From: a virus
IMG/VR virus record: IMGVR_UViG_3300027844_002548
Location: 1-43,178 of that record
Direction: 5' to 3' (one strand)
Length of the DNA: 43,178 bases
Below are positions 7,469 through 14,771 of the stretch, in pieces. The notes beneath the pieces were generated by a model, which saw nothing but the letters and a program-made list of their open reading frames with translations, had not been told where the DNA came from and ran no database searches. The position numbers and the translations under genes were made by a program. Each line of letters opens with the position of its first letter. The first letter of the stretch is position 1.

Positions 7469-8163
7469 TAGTCTTCCTTTGATGACCAATCTGGTTTACT
7501 ATCGTATGCTTTCCATTCATCATAATCTAAATATATATCTGAATCTCTATCATAATACTTGCCTTCTTTTGGATCATAATAAACTACTTTACCAGACAAC
7601 GTCATAAACGGGCCTTCTAGGCCTTGGAGTTCTGTATAACGCTCTTTATCAATTGGTGGCATTGTTTGGTAGCCTTCTTCAACCTCAAGTGACTCTTGAT
7701 GTATGTGTCCCATTGCATCACGATGTAATTCTTCAATTGCGGAAAGTAGCATATCGGCCGCTTGGGAAACTTTTCCAAACCCGCCTGTATCGCCGCCGAT
7801 TTCTCCAGTTTTCCTTGCAAGCATACTATCTTCTGAAAAACGTTCTGCAATCCAATCTAGTCTATTTGATACTTCCATAAATTGTTTATGAACAAACCTT
7901 TGATCATCGTCAGATCCTGCATCTTCTCCAATCTCGTCATATTCAATTTTGCCTGGCTCTTTTTTATCCCACCAAGCCTCTTGCATTTCTTCTTCTTTGA
8001 GAACGCCTTTGTCTTTAAGTTCATTAAGAATACGTTGAGTTTCAGTAGCAGGTGTATCTAATTCCTCTACTGTTTCTAAAGTTACAGTATCGTAATGCTT
8101 GTTGAGTCTATCAGCAAGTTCTTTCATCTCATCAATGAGGTTATTATAAGTTTTTACTGTCAT
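7468..8163 (-). CDS. Acidic phage protein of unknown function
   Basis: A 231-residue acidic protein that I do not recognise. The N-terminal half is helical (NLIDEMKELADRLNKHYD and a second helix near residues 110-145). The C-terminus is rich in Tyr and Asp (KVVYYDPKEGKYYDRDSD), a strand-rich motif seen at the ends of several structural-cluster proteins of T4-like phages. An AGGA ribosome-binding site precedes the ATG. The stop overlaps the start of the ADP-ribosyltransferase-like gene by one base, so the two are probably made together; whether they interact is unknown. Confidence 0.5.
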   Translation of the reverse strand: MTVKTYNNLIDEMKELADRLNKHYDTVTLETVEELDTPATETQRILNELKDKGVLKEEEMQEAWWDKKEPGKIEYDEIGEDAGSDDDQRFVHKQFMEVSNRLDWIAERFSEDSMLARKTGEIGGDTGGFGKVSQAADMLLSAIEELHRDAMGHIHQESLEVEEGYQTMPPIDKERYTELQGLEGPFMTLSGKVVYYDPKEGKYYDRDSDIYLDYDEWKAYDSKPDWSSKED

Positions 8164-8172
8164 AATATTATC

Positions 8173-9438
8173 CTATTTGTATTTCTTTCCTTTTTTAGCA
8201 TCTCTTGTTGCTACTGCATACATAACGCTGTCTGCATCTTTTCCATATTTTGAAAAACTCTTCTTATGTTTTTTTAACTTTTTTACATTATGCTCTTTGT
8301 TTTTTTTTTCGGATCCGGAAAGTTTTCTTTCGTCTACGCCTGCCAAATCTATTACATCATGATGATCGTCATTGCCCATATCGCTATATTGTTGCATATC
8401 AGAATCATAACTATAAAAATGCTCTCCTAATTCTTTCATTGGTACAATTATTGGATCTGAGGCTTGCATTACAACTGAATGATCTTTGCCCCATTCTCCG
8501 TGATCGCCAACGTGTCCCATTCCCGATACTCGTGGCAAAAGTTTCTCTGCTTGTGCATACGTTGGAATATTCTTAGCAAGTACATTACCTGCATCACCTT
8601 TCATTTTATAACGGCCTTCGCCGCTTTCAGGATCATTGTCACCGTACCATTCAGCATACTGTCCGTGCCATAAAATTGCATACGGTGCATCGCTCATTGG
8701 CTCGGCATCATCGTCGCCATCGTATGATGCTATTTCATCATCCATATCAAAATCATCATGTGCTTCGTTTGTTTCTTCTTTATGAGCAATAAAATCTTGT
8801 ACCATGTCAAGATTCATATCATGTAACTTTTTCCAATCTGGATCATCGGCCCATTTAATACCTGCTGCCTTATCATCAGGTATTGACCCTTCCATCTCTA
8901 CACGTTTAAAATCATCGGCAGAATCTAAATCATTATCTTTAGCAATTGCATCTAATGCTTTCGTAACACCATCATATTTTTTACCGTTGTACACATAAGG
9001 ATGATCGGCATCAATAATATCACTATGAACTTCATCTCCACCTATATATACTTTAAACACTATACCGCCATCATAGCGGTCGCCGCCAATTTCATAATAA
9101 TTCTCAGGGCCATAGCCCTTTGGCGTAACATCTGTTATTTTATAATCTTTCTTTTTAGACATGCGTTTTGCAACTTCTGGTTTTACATTGCCCTCTTTAT
9201 CAAAAAACTTTGCTAAATGTGGTGGCAATGAAGTTTCAGTAACATTCTTCTTACCAGCAAATAAAGAATCTTTAGGCATATCAATACCATGCGGATTCTT
9301 GTTCTTTTTGCTTTTCTTTTTTGTACCTGTCCGTGAAATCATTCCGCCATCACCGACCGAACTGATCGAAACCGCAATCGAACCTGCACCTGTTGCACCA
9401 GTAGTTGTTTCTTTTAATTTAATCTCATCAATCTTCAT
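8173..9438 (-). CDS. Large charged internal-type protein with capsid-targeting-like leader
   Basis: A 421-residue protein that I do not recognise. It begins MKIDEIKLKET, nearly the same leader as the next gene upstream. A Lys-rich stretch near residues 40-48 is followed by a long acidic region (DDDAEPMSDAPYAILWHGQY near 247-266) and a very basic C-terminus ending DAKKGKKYK. It contains DLAGVDERKLSG, related to the LAG(I/V) motif noted elsewhere in this window. The polar, low-hydrophobic composition suits a core or internal head protein. Its ATG overlaps the previous stop (ATGA). Confidence 0.55.
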   Translation of the reverse strand: MKIDEIKLKETTTGATGAGSIAVSISSVGDGGMISRTGTKKKSKKNKNPHGIDMPKDSLFAGKKNVTETSLPPHLAKFFDKEGNVKPEVAKRMSKKKDYKITDVTPKGYGPENYYEIGGDRYDGGIVFKVYIGGDEVHSDIIDADHPYVYNGKKYDGVTKALDAIAKDNDLDSADDFKRVEMEGSIPDDKAAGIKWADDPDWKKLHDMNLDMVQDFIAHKEETNEAHDDFDMDDEIASYDGDDDAEPMSDAPYAILWHGQYAEWYGDNDPESGEGRYKMKGDAGNVLAKNIPTYAQAEKLLPRVSGMGHVGDHGEWGKDHSVVMQASDPIIVPMKELGEHFYSYDSDMQQYSDMGNDDHHDVIDLAGVDERKLSGSEKKNKEHNVKKLKKHKKSFSKYGKDADSVMYAVATRDAKKGKKYK

Positions 9439-10307
9439 TTCTGTATCCCTGAAAGTTTTTTAAGATATTGAATGTCTTCGCCAACTGGATTTGTGTTTGC
9501 TTGCACTGTCCGGCCGGCCCATATTTTGCTTTTAATATAAGATAACATAGTTATAAATGCGGCATGAACTTCTTTAATTACACTGATCGCAGTAAAAAAT
9601 GCGCCTATTGAGGTACTGGCTGCGGTCTGCATAACCTTATCCATATTATCTTTAAGCATATCAAACGTTCCAATAAAAAAATCTTTAATACTATCAATTG
9701 CTGTGTCGACTGCTAGTCCAACAAGTCCTTGAACTTTTACTTTAATAAATGATATAAAACCATATATGCCTATAATAGTCATAAATCCAGTCCAACCTGT
9801 TATAGCCAACAACGATTGCACCTTGGCCACAAGGAAGTCTTTAACCCATATTACTTTATCAATCAACTCTTGTGGAATTGACCCACCTGATATTTGTTCA
9901 ATAAATTTATTAAAAAGGTTAATTAACGGTTTCCAAACCGTGTTTGTAAAATATTTTTTAATTTGTTGGAGTATTTGTGGCAGGCCATCTGGGTTTGTTA
10001 TAGTATCTTTTATTAGTATAGCGGCATCTTTAAAATCTTTAATACCACCGTTAATGTCATTAACGGTGGTAGTATATTTGTTACCAAGGTAAGTTTTAAC
10101 TGAATCTAACATTCCTTCATAGAGTTCTTGTTCATATAGAATTTGTTCTCTATATTTAAATGAATATACCGATTCAGTTAAAGGTATTTCAACACCTAAA
10201 ACATTTCGAATATGTGATTCTGATAACTCGGCTACCTTATTATATCTAGTAAGACCAAAAGGTGATATAATTGTTGTCTCTTTCAATATAATATCATTTA
10301 TTATCAT
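9435..10307 (-). CDS. Hydrophobic internal-type protein with capsid-targeting-like leader
   Basis: A 290-residue protein beginning MIINDIILKET. Residues about 165-200 form a hydrophobic segment with TGWTGFMTIIGIYGFISF, and further amphipathic helices follow (SIGAFFTAISVI), so membrane insertion is possible. It ends YLKKLSGIQK. The codons for LKKLSGI are shared almost base for base with the end of the gene upstream (22-base repeat) and contain the ribosome-binding site for the next gene. I infer a virion-internal protein that could act on the membrane during DNA entry; no named family is recognised. Confidence 0.55.
   Translation of the reverse strand: MIINDIILKETTIISPFGLTRYNKVAELSESHIRNVLGVEIPLTESVYSFKYREQILYEQELYEGMLDSVKTYLGNKYTTTVNDINGGIKDFKDAAILIKDTITNPDGLPQILQQIKKYFTNTVWKPLINLFNKFIEQISGGSIPQELIDKVIWVKDFLVAKVQSLLAITGWTGFMTIIGIYGFISFIKVKVQGLVGLAVDTAIDSIKDFFIGTFDMLKDNMDKVMQTAASTSIGAFFTAISVIKEVHAAFITMLSYIKSKIWAGRTVQANTNPVGEDIQYLKKLSGIQK
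9445..9466. repeat. 22-base direct repeat, copy 1
   Basis: Identical to 10314-10335. It encodes the C-terminal LKKLSG of the gene ending at 9435 and supplies the CAGGGAT ribosome-binding site for the gene starting at 9438. Confidence 0.8.
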
Positions 10308-10309
10308 TT

Positions 10310-10738
10310 CTAAATCCCTGAAAGTTTTTTAAGATCCGTAATTTGTTCATCAATAAAAAATTCTTGCGGAACCATAAATGTCTTTCCGTCAGCACTTTTA
10401 AATTCTATTTCAGATTCACCTGGTGTTACTGTTGCTTTAAAATCTTTAAGAGCAGTTTGTCCTGCATTTTGTCCAGACTTAACATTAACAACCGCTTCTG
10501 GTTGTTCCATATCAGTTGGTGCTACTGTTCCTTGTGAACCTTGTGCTGTTGGTGAATTACTTTGTGCTGGAACAACGTTAGTTACTCCTTGTAAATTGGA
10601 ACTTGGCTTTGTTTGAGCACCAGAAGTTGCGCCTCCTGTGTTTGCTACATTAGTTTTATTAGATGCCGCTTGTGTTCCTGCTGGGGCACCGGGTGGTTTT
10701 GCATTAATTTCTTCTAAATATTCTCTAAACGTTTTCAT
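10310..10738 (-). CDS. Low-complexity internal-type protein with T4-like capsid targeting leader
   Basis: A 142-residue protein. The leader MKTFREYLEEINAK is the closest match in this window to the T4 internal-protein targeting sequence (MKTYQEFIAE). Residues about 15-90 are low complexity (Ala, Gln, Ser, Thr, Pro, Asn), then a short beta-rich part precedes a C-terminal DLKKLSGI. This build (leader, disordered linker, small domain) is what one expects of an internal head protein. Its ATG overlaps the stop of the basic protein gene, and its own stop lies 3 bases from the next start. Confidence 0.55.
   Translation of the reverse strand: MKTFREYLEEINAKPPGAPAGTQAASNKTNVANTGGATSGAQTKPSSNLQGVTNVVPAQSNSPTAQGSQGTVAPTDMEQPEAVVNVKSGQNAGQTALKDFKATVTPGESEIEFKSADGKTFMVPQEFFIDEQITDLKKLSGI
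10314..10335. repeat. 22-base direct repeat, copy 2
   Basis: Identical to 9445-9466. Here it encodes the C-terminal LKKLSG of the gene ending at 10310 and provides CAGGGAT ahead of the ATG at 10307. Confidence 0.8.
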
Positions 10739-11076
10739 GTTCTATGCCACCATTTTACGCCGCCTTTTGATCGTCCTGGCGTCTTAGGACGAGTACTTTT
10801 ATTCAATTGCGTAATCCTCTTCGTAATTGGATTAAATTTCTTTGACCTTGCAGTTTTTCGTGCAATTCGTTTTCCTAATCGTGCTTTAGTTTTTCTCAAC
10901 GTAAAGCGTTTCTTCATATCTATTGGTTTAGAACACGAAGCCGCTGTAGCAACTAATCTTCCTTTGCGCCAGCCACTAGTACAACGAAATTTTTGCACAA
11001 CTTTTTTACCACGGCGAGCCCAGACTCGCCGTGCTTCAACAATAGGTTCTTCACCATATAGATCTGTTAGATTCAT
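10735..11076 (-). CDS. Very basic DNA-binding-type internal protein
   Basis: A 113-residue protein, over a quarter Lys plus Arg, of a type found across marine T4-like phages (core KKVVQKFRCTSGWRKGRLVA and CSKPIDMKKRFTLRKTKARL). Two Cys (residues 32 and 48) flank the basic middle. The leader reads MNLTDLYGEEPIVEARR. The site IVE|A fits the T4 gp21 prohead protease consensus (I/L-x-E before A/G/S), so removal of the leader and packaging with the DNA are predicted. The ATG has no Shine-Dalgarno sequence and follows a late-promoter octamer by exactly 5 bases. Confidence 0.65.
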   Translation of the reverse strand: MNLTDLYGEEPIVEARRVWARRGKKVVQKFRCTSGWRKGRLVATAASCSKPIDMKKRFTLRKTKARLGKRIARKTARSKKFNPITKRITQLNKSTRPKTPGRSKGGVKWWHRT

Positions 11077-11081
11077 ACGTG

Positions 11082-11089
11082 TATTTATG
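11082..11089 (-). promoter_or_regulatory. T4-type late promoter, leaderless arrangement, basic protein gene
   Basis: CATAAATA on the minus strand, then 5 bases, then the ATG at 11076. Predicted +1 is the A of ATG. Confidence 0.65.
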
Positions 11090-11111
11090 CGAAAAGAAGA
11101 TTTGGAAATTA

Positions 11112-11381
11112 TTATTTAAAGATGGTTGACAACATTGCGCCAAGTAATGTAATAAAAACAGCGCCGATGCCCCAAAAGAAAACTCTTTCTAAACGAGTAA
11201 TTTGATTACTATTATTATCAATTTTTTCAGTTAAACGTGTTTCCGAGTCGTCAATGTGTTGATGCAATGCGCCATATCTTTCGCTACAAATCGCCACATG
11301 GGCTTCGAGGCTGTCAGCCTCAATATCATATGTATCGCCAGAATGAACATATAACTTTTTAACTTTTGGATCGTCTGCCAT
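11112..11381 (-). CDS. Coiled-coil protein with C-terminal membrane anchor (XhlA/holin-like)
   Basis: An 89-residue protein. Residues about 45-68 form a coiled coil (DDSETRLTEKIDNNSNQITR) and residues about 69-88 one membrane helix (FFWGIGAVFITLLGAMLSTI). This N-out coiled coil plus C-terminal helix layout matches the XhlA or holin-accessory type of small phage membrane protein. A late promoter (CATAAATA, 11404-11411) and AGGAG ribosome-binding site support late expression. A lysis role is plausible, but no endolysin lies beside it in this window. Confidence 0.5.
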   Translation of the reverse strand: MADDPKVKKLYVHSGDTYDIEADSLEAHVAICSERYGALHQHIDDSETRLTEKIDNNSNQITRLERVFFWGIGAVFITLLGAMLSTIFK

Positions 11382-11403
11382 TAATAAACTCCTATAACAT
11401 TAC

Positions 11404-11411
11404 TATTTATG
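11404..11411 (-). promoter_or_regulatory. T4-type late promoter of the coiled-coil membrane protein gene
   Basis: CATAAATA on the minus strand, 22 bases before the ATG at 11381, leaving room for the AGGAG ribosome-binding site. Confidence 0.65.
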
Positions 11412-11796
11412 GTGAATTAGTCATCACAAAATACGTATTTTTGATTTTTAAACCTTTTGTTTCAATATGTTTAAATTTATCAATAACTGGCATACCATTA
11501 AATTCTTGCATTAAGGTTTTTATATTAATAGCACCGACGTGTTCGATTGCAAAAGACCACATCCAAATATTCATTACTTTATTTTTGTATTCAGATCCAA
11601 ACTTAAATTTTGTTGTTTTTTGTCGTTTTTTTTCAGGAAGATTTGAGCCCAAAGGTTGAGCTCGCATACTAATACCATTAATAATAGTATCCCAATTTTT
11701 TTGTGAGTTATCTTTTCTTCTTATTGAATGCGAAATATCTATTAAAGTATATAAAGTAAACCACGTTGCGTGTTCAAGATTAAACTCATGCATCAT
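11407..11796 (-). CDS. Conserved marine T4-like phage protein of unknown function
   Basis: A 129-residue protein. The start (MMHEFNLEHATWFTLYTLID) and the middle (DNSQKNWDTIINGISMRAQP) match a family I remember from T4-like cyanophages, where it sits in the virion gene region; no function is known to me. It is followed on the same strand by the coiled-coil membrane protein gene. The octamer AATAAATA (11805-11812) ends 8 bases before the first ATG, so the mRNA leader would be about 3 bases at most. Confidence 0.6.
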   Translation of the reverse strand: MMHEFNLEHATWFTLYTLIDISHSIRRKDNSQKNWDTIINGISMRAQPLGSNLPEKKRQKTTKFKFGSEYKNKVMNIWMWSFAIEHVGAINIKTLMQEFNGMPVIDKFKHIETKGLKIKNTYFVMTNSP

Positions 11797-11804
11797 AACA
11801 AAGA

Positions 11805-11812
11805 TATTTATT
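11805..11812 (-). promoter_or_regulatory. T4-type late promoter, near-leaderless
   Basis: AATAAATA on the minus strand, 8 bases before the ATG at 11796. It lies directly downstream of a terminator, so it would restart transcription there. Confidence 0.55.
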
Positions 11813-11819
11813 GGCCAAG

Positions 11820-11848
11820 AAAAAACCCCTTCCGAGGAAGGGGTTTTA
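11820..11848 (-). terminator. Rho-independent terminator after the small structural gene
   Basis: Perfect inverted repeat CCCCTTC-CTCG-GAAGGGG flanked by A and T runs, with TTTTTT on the 3' side of the minus strand. It ends transcription of the gene at 11869-12183. The flanking T run on the other side would also allow some plus-strand termination. Confidence 0.9.
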
Positions 11849-11868
11849 AACTCTTTCCATACTAAAAA

Positions 11869-12183
11869 TTAGTATGCGAAGTCAGCAACTGAATCTGAAC
11901 TAAGATCGATACTGTCAACTGTACCTAATGCACGAAGTGAAACTTGTAGTGCGGCGGCTGTCCATGCTGTGTCGCCTTCTACTGCGAAACGGAAACCGGC
12001 TGTCCCTACTACACCTAGGATTACAACGGTTGACTTTGTTGCAACCATTTCTAGGATCTTCTGAATTGTGCTATCAACACCCAACTTTGCTGTTGCATTG
12101 CCGGCTATTGTTACTGTGAAATGTGATAGTGAACCTACTAGTACTTGACCTGAGGCTACTCCACCATTAACTCTTGCTACCAT
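11869..12183 (-). CDS. Small virion protein, probably abundant
   Basis: A 104-residue Ala/Val/Gly/Thr-rich, beta-strand-type protein (GQVLVGSLSHFTVTIAGNA, then STVVILGVVGTAGFRFAVEG). No family name is recognised. It is a complete single-gene transcription unit: late promoter TATAAATA (12241-12248), a 50-base leader with AGGAG, the gene, and a strong terminator 20 bases after the stop. Such an arrangement is typical of a protein needed in many copies, for example a head decoration or tail tube type protein. The exact place in the virion is not known. Confidence 0.65.
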   Translation of the reverse strand: MVARVNGGVASGQVLVGSLSHFTVTIAGNATAKLGVDSTIQKILEMVATKSTVVILGVVGTAGFRFAVEGDTAWTAAALQVSLRALGTVDSIDLSSDSVADFAY

Positions 12184-12240
12184 TGGATTTTCTCCTGTTA
12201 TATCATTTGCATTAACACGATTTGTATCAATGCTTACATG

Positions 12241-12248
12241 TATTTATA
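12241..12248 (-). promoter_or_regulatory. Consensus T4 late promoter of the small structural gene
   Basis: Perfect TATAAATA on the minus strand, 57 bases before the ATG at 12183. The leader contains AGGAG at correct spacing. Confidence 0.85.
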
Positions 12249-12283
12249 CAATCGAAGGAAAAATTTACTACTAAGATATTTTA

Positions 12284-13081
12284 TTATGTTGAATATTCGC
12301 GTCTTTTGCTTTGTTTTCGGTTAAAACGCCTACCTAAAGCAAATCCACCAAGGGCTGTTGCAACCGGTAAACCTATACCAATAGCAATCTTAGACCGTGT
12401 ACTCATACCGCCTTTTGTTCCGGCTGGTTGTGCTAATTCCATATCACGTGGGGCAACGACTTTACCTTTCTTATTAACTGGAATAAATTTCTTCTCTTTA
12501 GATAATTTCATTAAGACTGGATATAATTCCGATCTACGGGCACGTATACGAAAGGCTTGCATACATCGCGTAATAATTAATGTTTTTTGTCCATGCTTTA
12601 AGTTAGACCAATCTGATGCTAATCTACGAATCGCTTTATATTGTGCATTATCTACACGCAATTGTTTCTCAAATCTAAATAGAAATTGACCATCAACTTG
12701 GGCATTAACTTTTCCTTTAGCAGAATATGCTAACCATTGTTTCAACTGAGGTTGGTTAACATTCAATGAATTACGAAAAATTTGGCTGGCTTCTTGGTCT
12801 GCCATTAATGTATTTGTATCATCTGTACCGACTAGACCGCATAACAAAACATACATATCTGTACCGTTGGTACGGAATACATTCCAGTTAGAATACATAC
12901 GAGTCTTATGTGCATAAGCCATACCCGTTGGAGCATATTTGAATTCATTTTTAAGAATTGTTATAGTACAGGCATAAAGGAAAACTAGATCAGCGGCATC
13001 TTTAGCAGTAAATTTCTTTATCTGCTTTTTTTGCCTTACTAATCTGCTTTCACAGAGTTCATTGATAAATTCTAATTCCAT
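12284..13081 (-). CDS. Internal-type basic protein with C-terminal hydrophobic helix
   Basis: A 265-residue protein. I chose the ATG at 13081 (MELEFINELCESR). An earlier in-frame ATG at 13141 would overlap the upstream gene, and the octamer GATAAATA ends exactly 5 bases before 13081. The leader fits the capsid-targeting pattern and is close to T4 Alt (MELITELFDE). The body is mixed alpha and basic (AFRIRARRSELYPVLMKL). A Gly-rich hydrophobic segment, IAIGIGLPVATALGGFALG, near residues 233-251 is followed by an Arg/Lys tail. Related proteins exist in marine T4-like phages without known function. Confidence 0.6.
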   Translation of the reverse strand: MELEFINELCESRLVRQKKQIKKFTAKDAADLVFLYACTITILKNEFKYAPTGMAYAHKTRMYSNWNVFRTNGTDMYVLLCGLVGTDDTNTLMADQEASQIFRNSLNVNQPQLKQWLAYSAKGKVNAQVDGQFLFRFEKQLRVDNAQYKAIRRLASDWSNLKHGQKTLIITRCMQAFRIRARRSELYPVLMKLSKEKKFIPVNKKGKVVAPRDMELAQPAGTKGGMSTRSKIAIGIGLPVATALGGFALGRRFNRKQSKRREYST

Positions 13082-13086
13082 AATAG

Positions 13087-13094
13087 TATTTATC
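13087..13094 (-). promoter_or_regulatory. T4-type late promoter, leaderless arrangement
   Basis: GATAAATA on the minus strand, 5 bases before the ATG at 13081. It sits in the short gap between two genes with no ribosome-binding site. Confidence 0.6.
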
Positions 13095-13112
13095 TGATTG
13101 GCGTTTTCGATT

Positions 13113-14504
13113 CTAAAACGACTTTTGAAAATTTTCAGCACTAAAGACTAAACGATCAACAATCTTTACAGCATTACCAATATGGTCAACTGCTACAAAA
13201 CCCTCTGGGTCTCGTACTTCGATAGAGCCATCTGGCATAATTTTAAATGTATCCATTGCTTTAATTTTGCTCATTTTTTCTGCAAACATGGATTTTACAG
13301 CAAACAACGATAACCATACATGATATAATTGTGTAAAGTTTTCTTTATTTGCTTCAAAAAAGTCTAGGCCTTTTTGAAGTTCTTCTGTTTTCCTATCAAC
13401 AGTATCTTGTCTTTTTGAACCAGAAATTATTTTTTCATACTTATCTTCAAAACGAGCAACATGACTTGATGCAAATGCTAAAGGATTTTCAGGGATAGTA
13501 CCATCAGATTTAATACTAGCATTAATTGTTGACTCTAAAGATTTCTTAAAATCTTTACCCATTTCTTCGCTCTCAAGAAACTGAAAAACTTTCTGGCCGG
13601 CTCCGAGAAGACTTTTATGCGCGGTATTAATTGCTGAACTAATCTTATTAGTTTCTTCTTTTGTTAATGTTACTTGCCCACTTACGTCATGTATTTTAGC
13701 ATCTTGGAACCAAACATCTGAACTTGGTTTTAAATCATCAACGCTTGCGCCAAAACTTGCTTTCATTGTAGGAATAGTATCACCATCATACTTTGTATGA
13801 AAAACAATACCAATTGTTGCTTGCTCAATTTGGTTTGCTATATCACTGCCAACCGGAACAGCATAAGTTAAACTATTTGGAGTAAATGTAAGATATTTTT
13901 CTCCATCAATCTCTTTTACCTGTTTAATATCAGATGTAAACAATAAATCGCCTTGTAAAATACCTCGATAATCAGGCGGAAAAACTTTAGGTAGATGCTC
14001 TAATACTTCTTTTAATTTACTACGCAACCCACTTAAATCAACTGCTTCGCCTTTATTTGTTCTGTCTGCTTTGTTTTGGTCAATAGCATCTGGTGTGTCC
14101 ATTATGCGAGGAGTTTTAGCAAACAATCCTTTGTCGCCCATTACAAACTTACCAGTCTCAGGATTAATACCTGCAAATATAGCAGGTGCTCCATCCCACT
14201 TAGTTGTAATGTTTACGCTTTCGGTGGCACTACCTTCGAGCATATCTAGTAGGCCTGCGGCAATATTTAATGCATCTTCGGCACCTTTATAACCACCATG
14301 TATTAAACTATCTTCAAAATGAGTTAAATGAAGATTTTTACCTTCCGCTTCTGCTTCGGTAATGCCGGCCATTTCCATATCATCTTTAATAGCCCTGCGT
14401 ACTTTTGCAAGTTTATGGAATTCTATACCTTTTTTACGAGGGATTCGAGGTCCACGGAACTTACGTTTTTGTTTAATATTAAGTATAAGTTCATTAACCT
14501 TCAT
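13113..14504 (-). CDS. Ligase/capping-superfamily nucleotidyltransferase-like protein
   Basis: A 463-residue protein of a family conserved in marine T4-like phages (I recall it as DUF6267). It carries the motif series of covalent nucleotidyltransferases: TTKWDGAPAIF (KWDG at 102-105, K102 the candidate nucleotidyl-lysine, motif I), GILQGDLLF (181-189, motif III-like), EGFVAVD (motif IV-like) and NAVKIVDRLVFS (motif V-like) near the C-terminus. This suggests an ATP-dependent RNA or DNA ligase-type reaction. The leader MKVNELILNIK and a very basic residue 11-40 region suggest packaging with DNA. Its gene starts in an 11-base overlap with the gene before it, which carries the AAAGGA ribosome-binding site. 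Confidence 0.65.
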   Translation of the reverse strand: MKVNELILNIKQKRKFRGPRIPRKKGIEFHKLAKVRRAIKDDMEMAGITEAEAEGKNLHLTHFEDSLIHGGYKGAEDALNIAAGLLDMLEGSATESVNITTKWDGAPAIFAGINPETGKFVMGDKGLFAKTPRIMDTPDAIDQNKADRTNKGEAVDLSGLRSKLKEVLEHLPKVFPPDYRGILQGDLLFTSDIKQVKEIDGEKYLTFTPNSLTYAVPVGSDIANQIEQATIGIVFHTKYDGDTIPTMKASFGASVDDLKPSSDVWFQDAKIHDVSGQVTLTKEETNKISSAINTAHKSLLGAGQKVFQFLESEEMGKDFKKSLESTINASIKSDGTIPENPLAFASSHVARFEDKYEKIISGSKRQDTVDRKTEELQKGLDFFEANKENFTQLYHVWLSLFAVKSMFAEKMSKIKAMDTFKIMPDGSIEVRDPEGFVAVDHIGNAVKIVDRLVFSAENFQKSF

Positions 14505-14736
14505 TATTAATCCTTTTTAAAGCATTACTAAATTTATCTACATTGCCTGTGCGGATTGCATTTAAAAACTTTTTTTGTAATTTTTCTGCTGTATCAGTAT
14601 CATAATTCTCAGAAATCATATTCATAATATTTGATGCAGAAGTAATAACGTGGCTTGCGCGGCTTTCGACTATCAATGCCTTGTTTTTCTGCGGTAAAAT
14701 ACTATCTATTTCATTTAAAATACTTTTTATTTTCAT
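14494..14736 (-). CDS. Small conserved helical phage protein with capsid-targeting-like leader
   Basis: An 80-residue helical protein. The leader is MKIKSILNEIDSIL, followed by KALIVESRASHVITSASNIM; IVE|S again fits the T4 prohead protease site. The remainder (TAEKLQKKFLNAIRTGNVDK) resembles short conserved proteins beside the ligase-like gene in marine T4-like phages. A late promoter CATAAATA (14759-14766) and AGGA precede the ATG. Coupled translation with the ligase-like gene suggests the two act in the same process, perhaps both in the capsid; this is inference. Confidence 0.6.
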   Translation of the reverse strand: MKIKSILNEIDSILPQKNKALIVESRASHVITSASNIMNMISENYDTDTAEKLQKKFLNAIRTGNVDKFSNALKRINNEG

Positions 14737-14758
14737 TTTAACAATTCCTGATTATATA

Positions 14759-14766
14759 TATTTATG
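14759..14766 (-). promoter_or_regulatory. T4-type late promoter before the 80-residue gene
   Basis: CATAAATA on the minus strand, 22 bases before the ATG at 14736, with AGGA between. Confidence 0.65.
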
Positions 14767-14771
14767 CTGAG

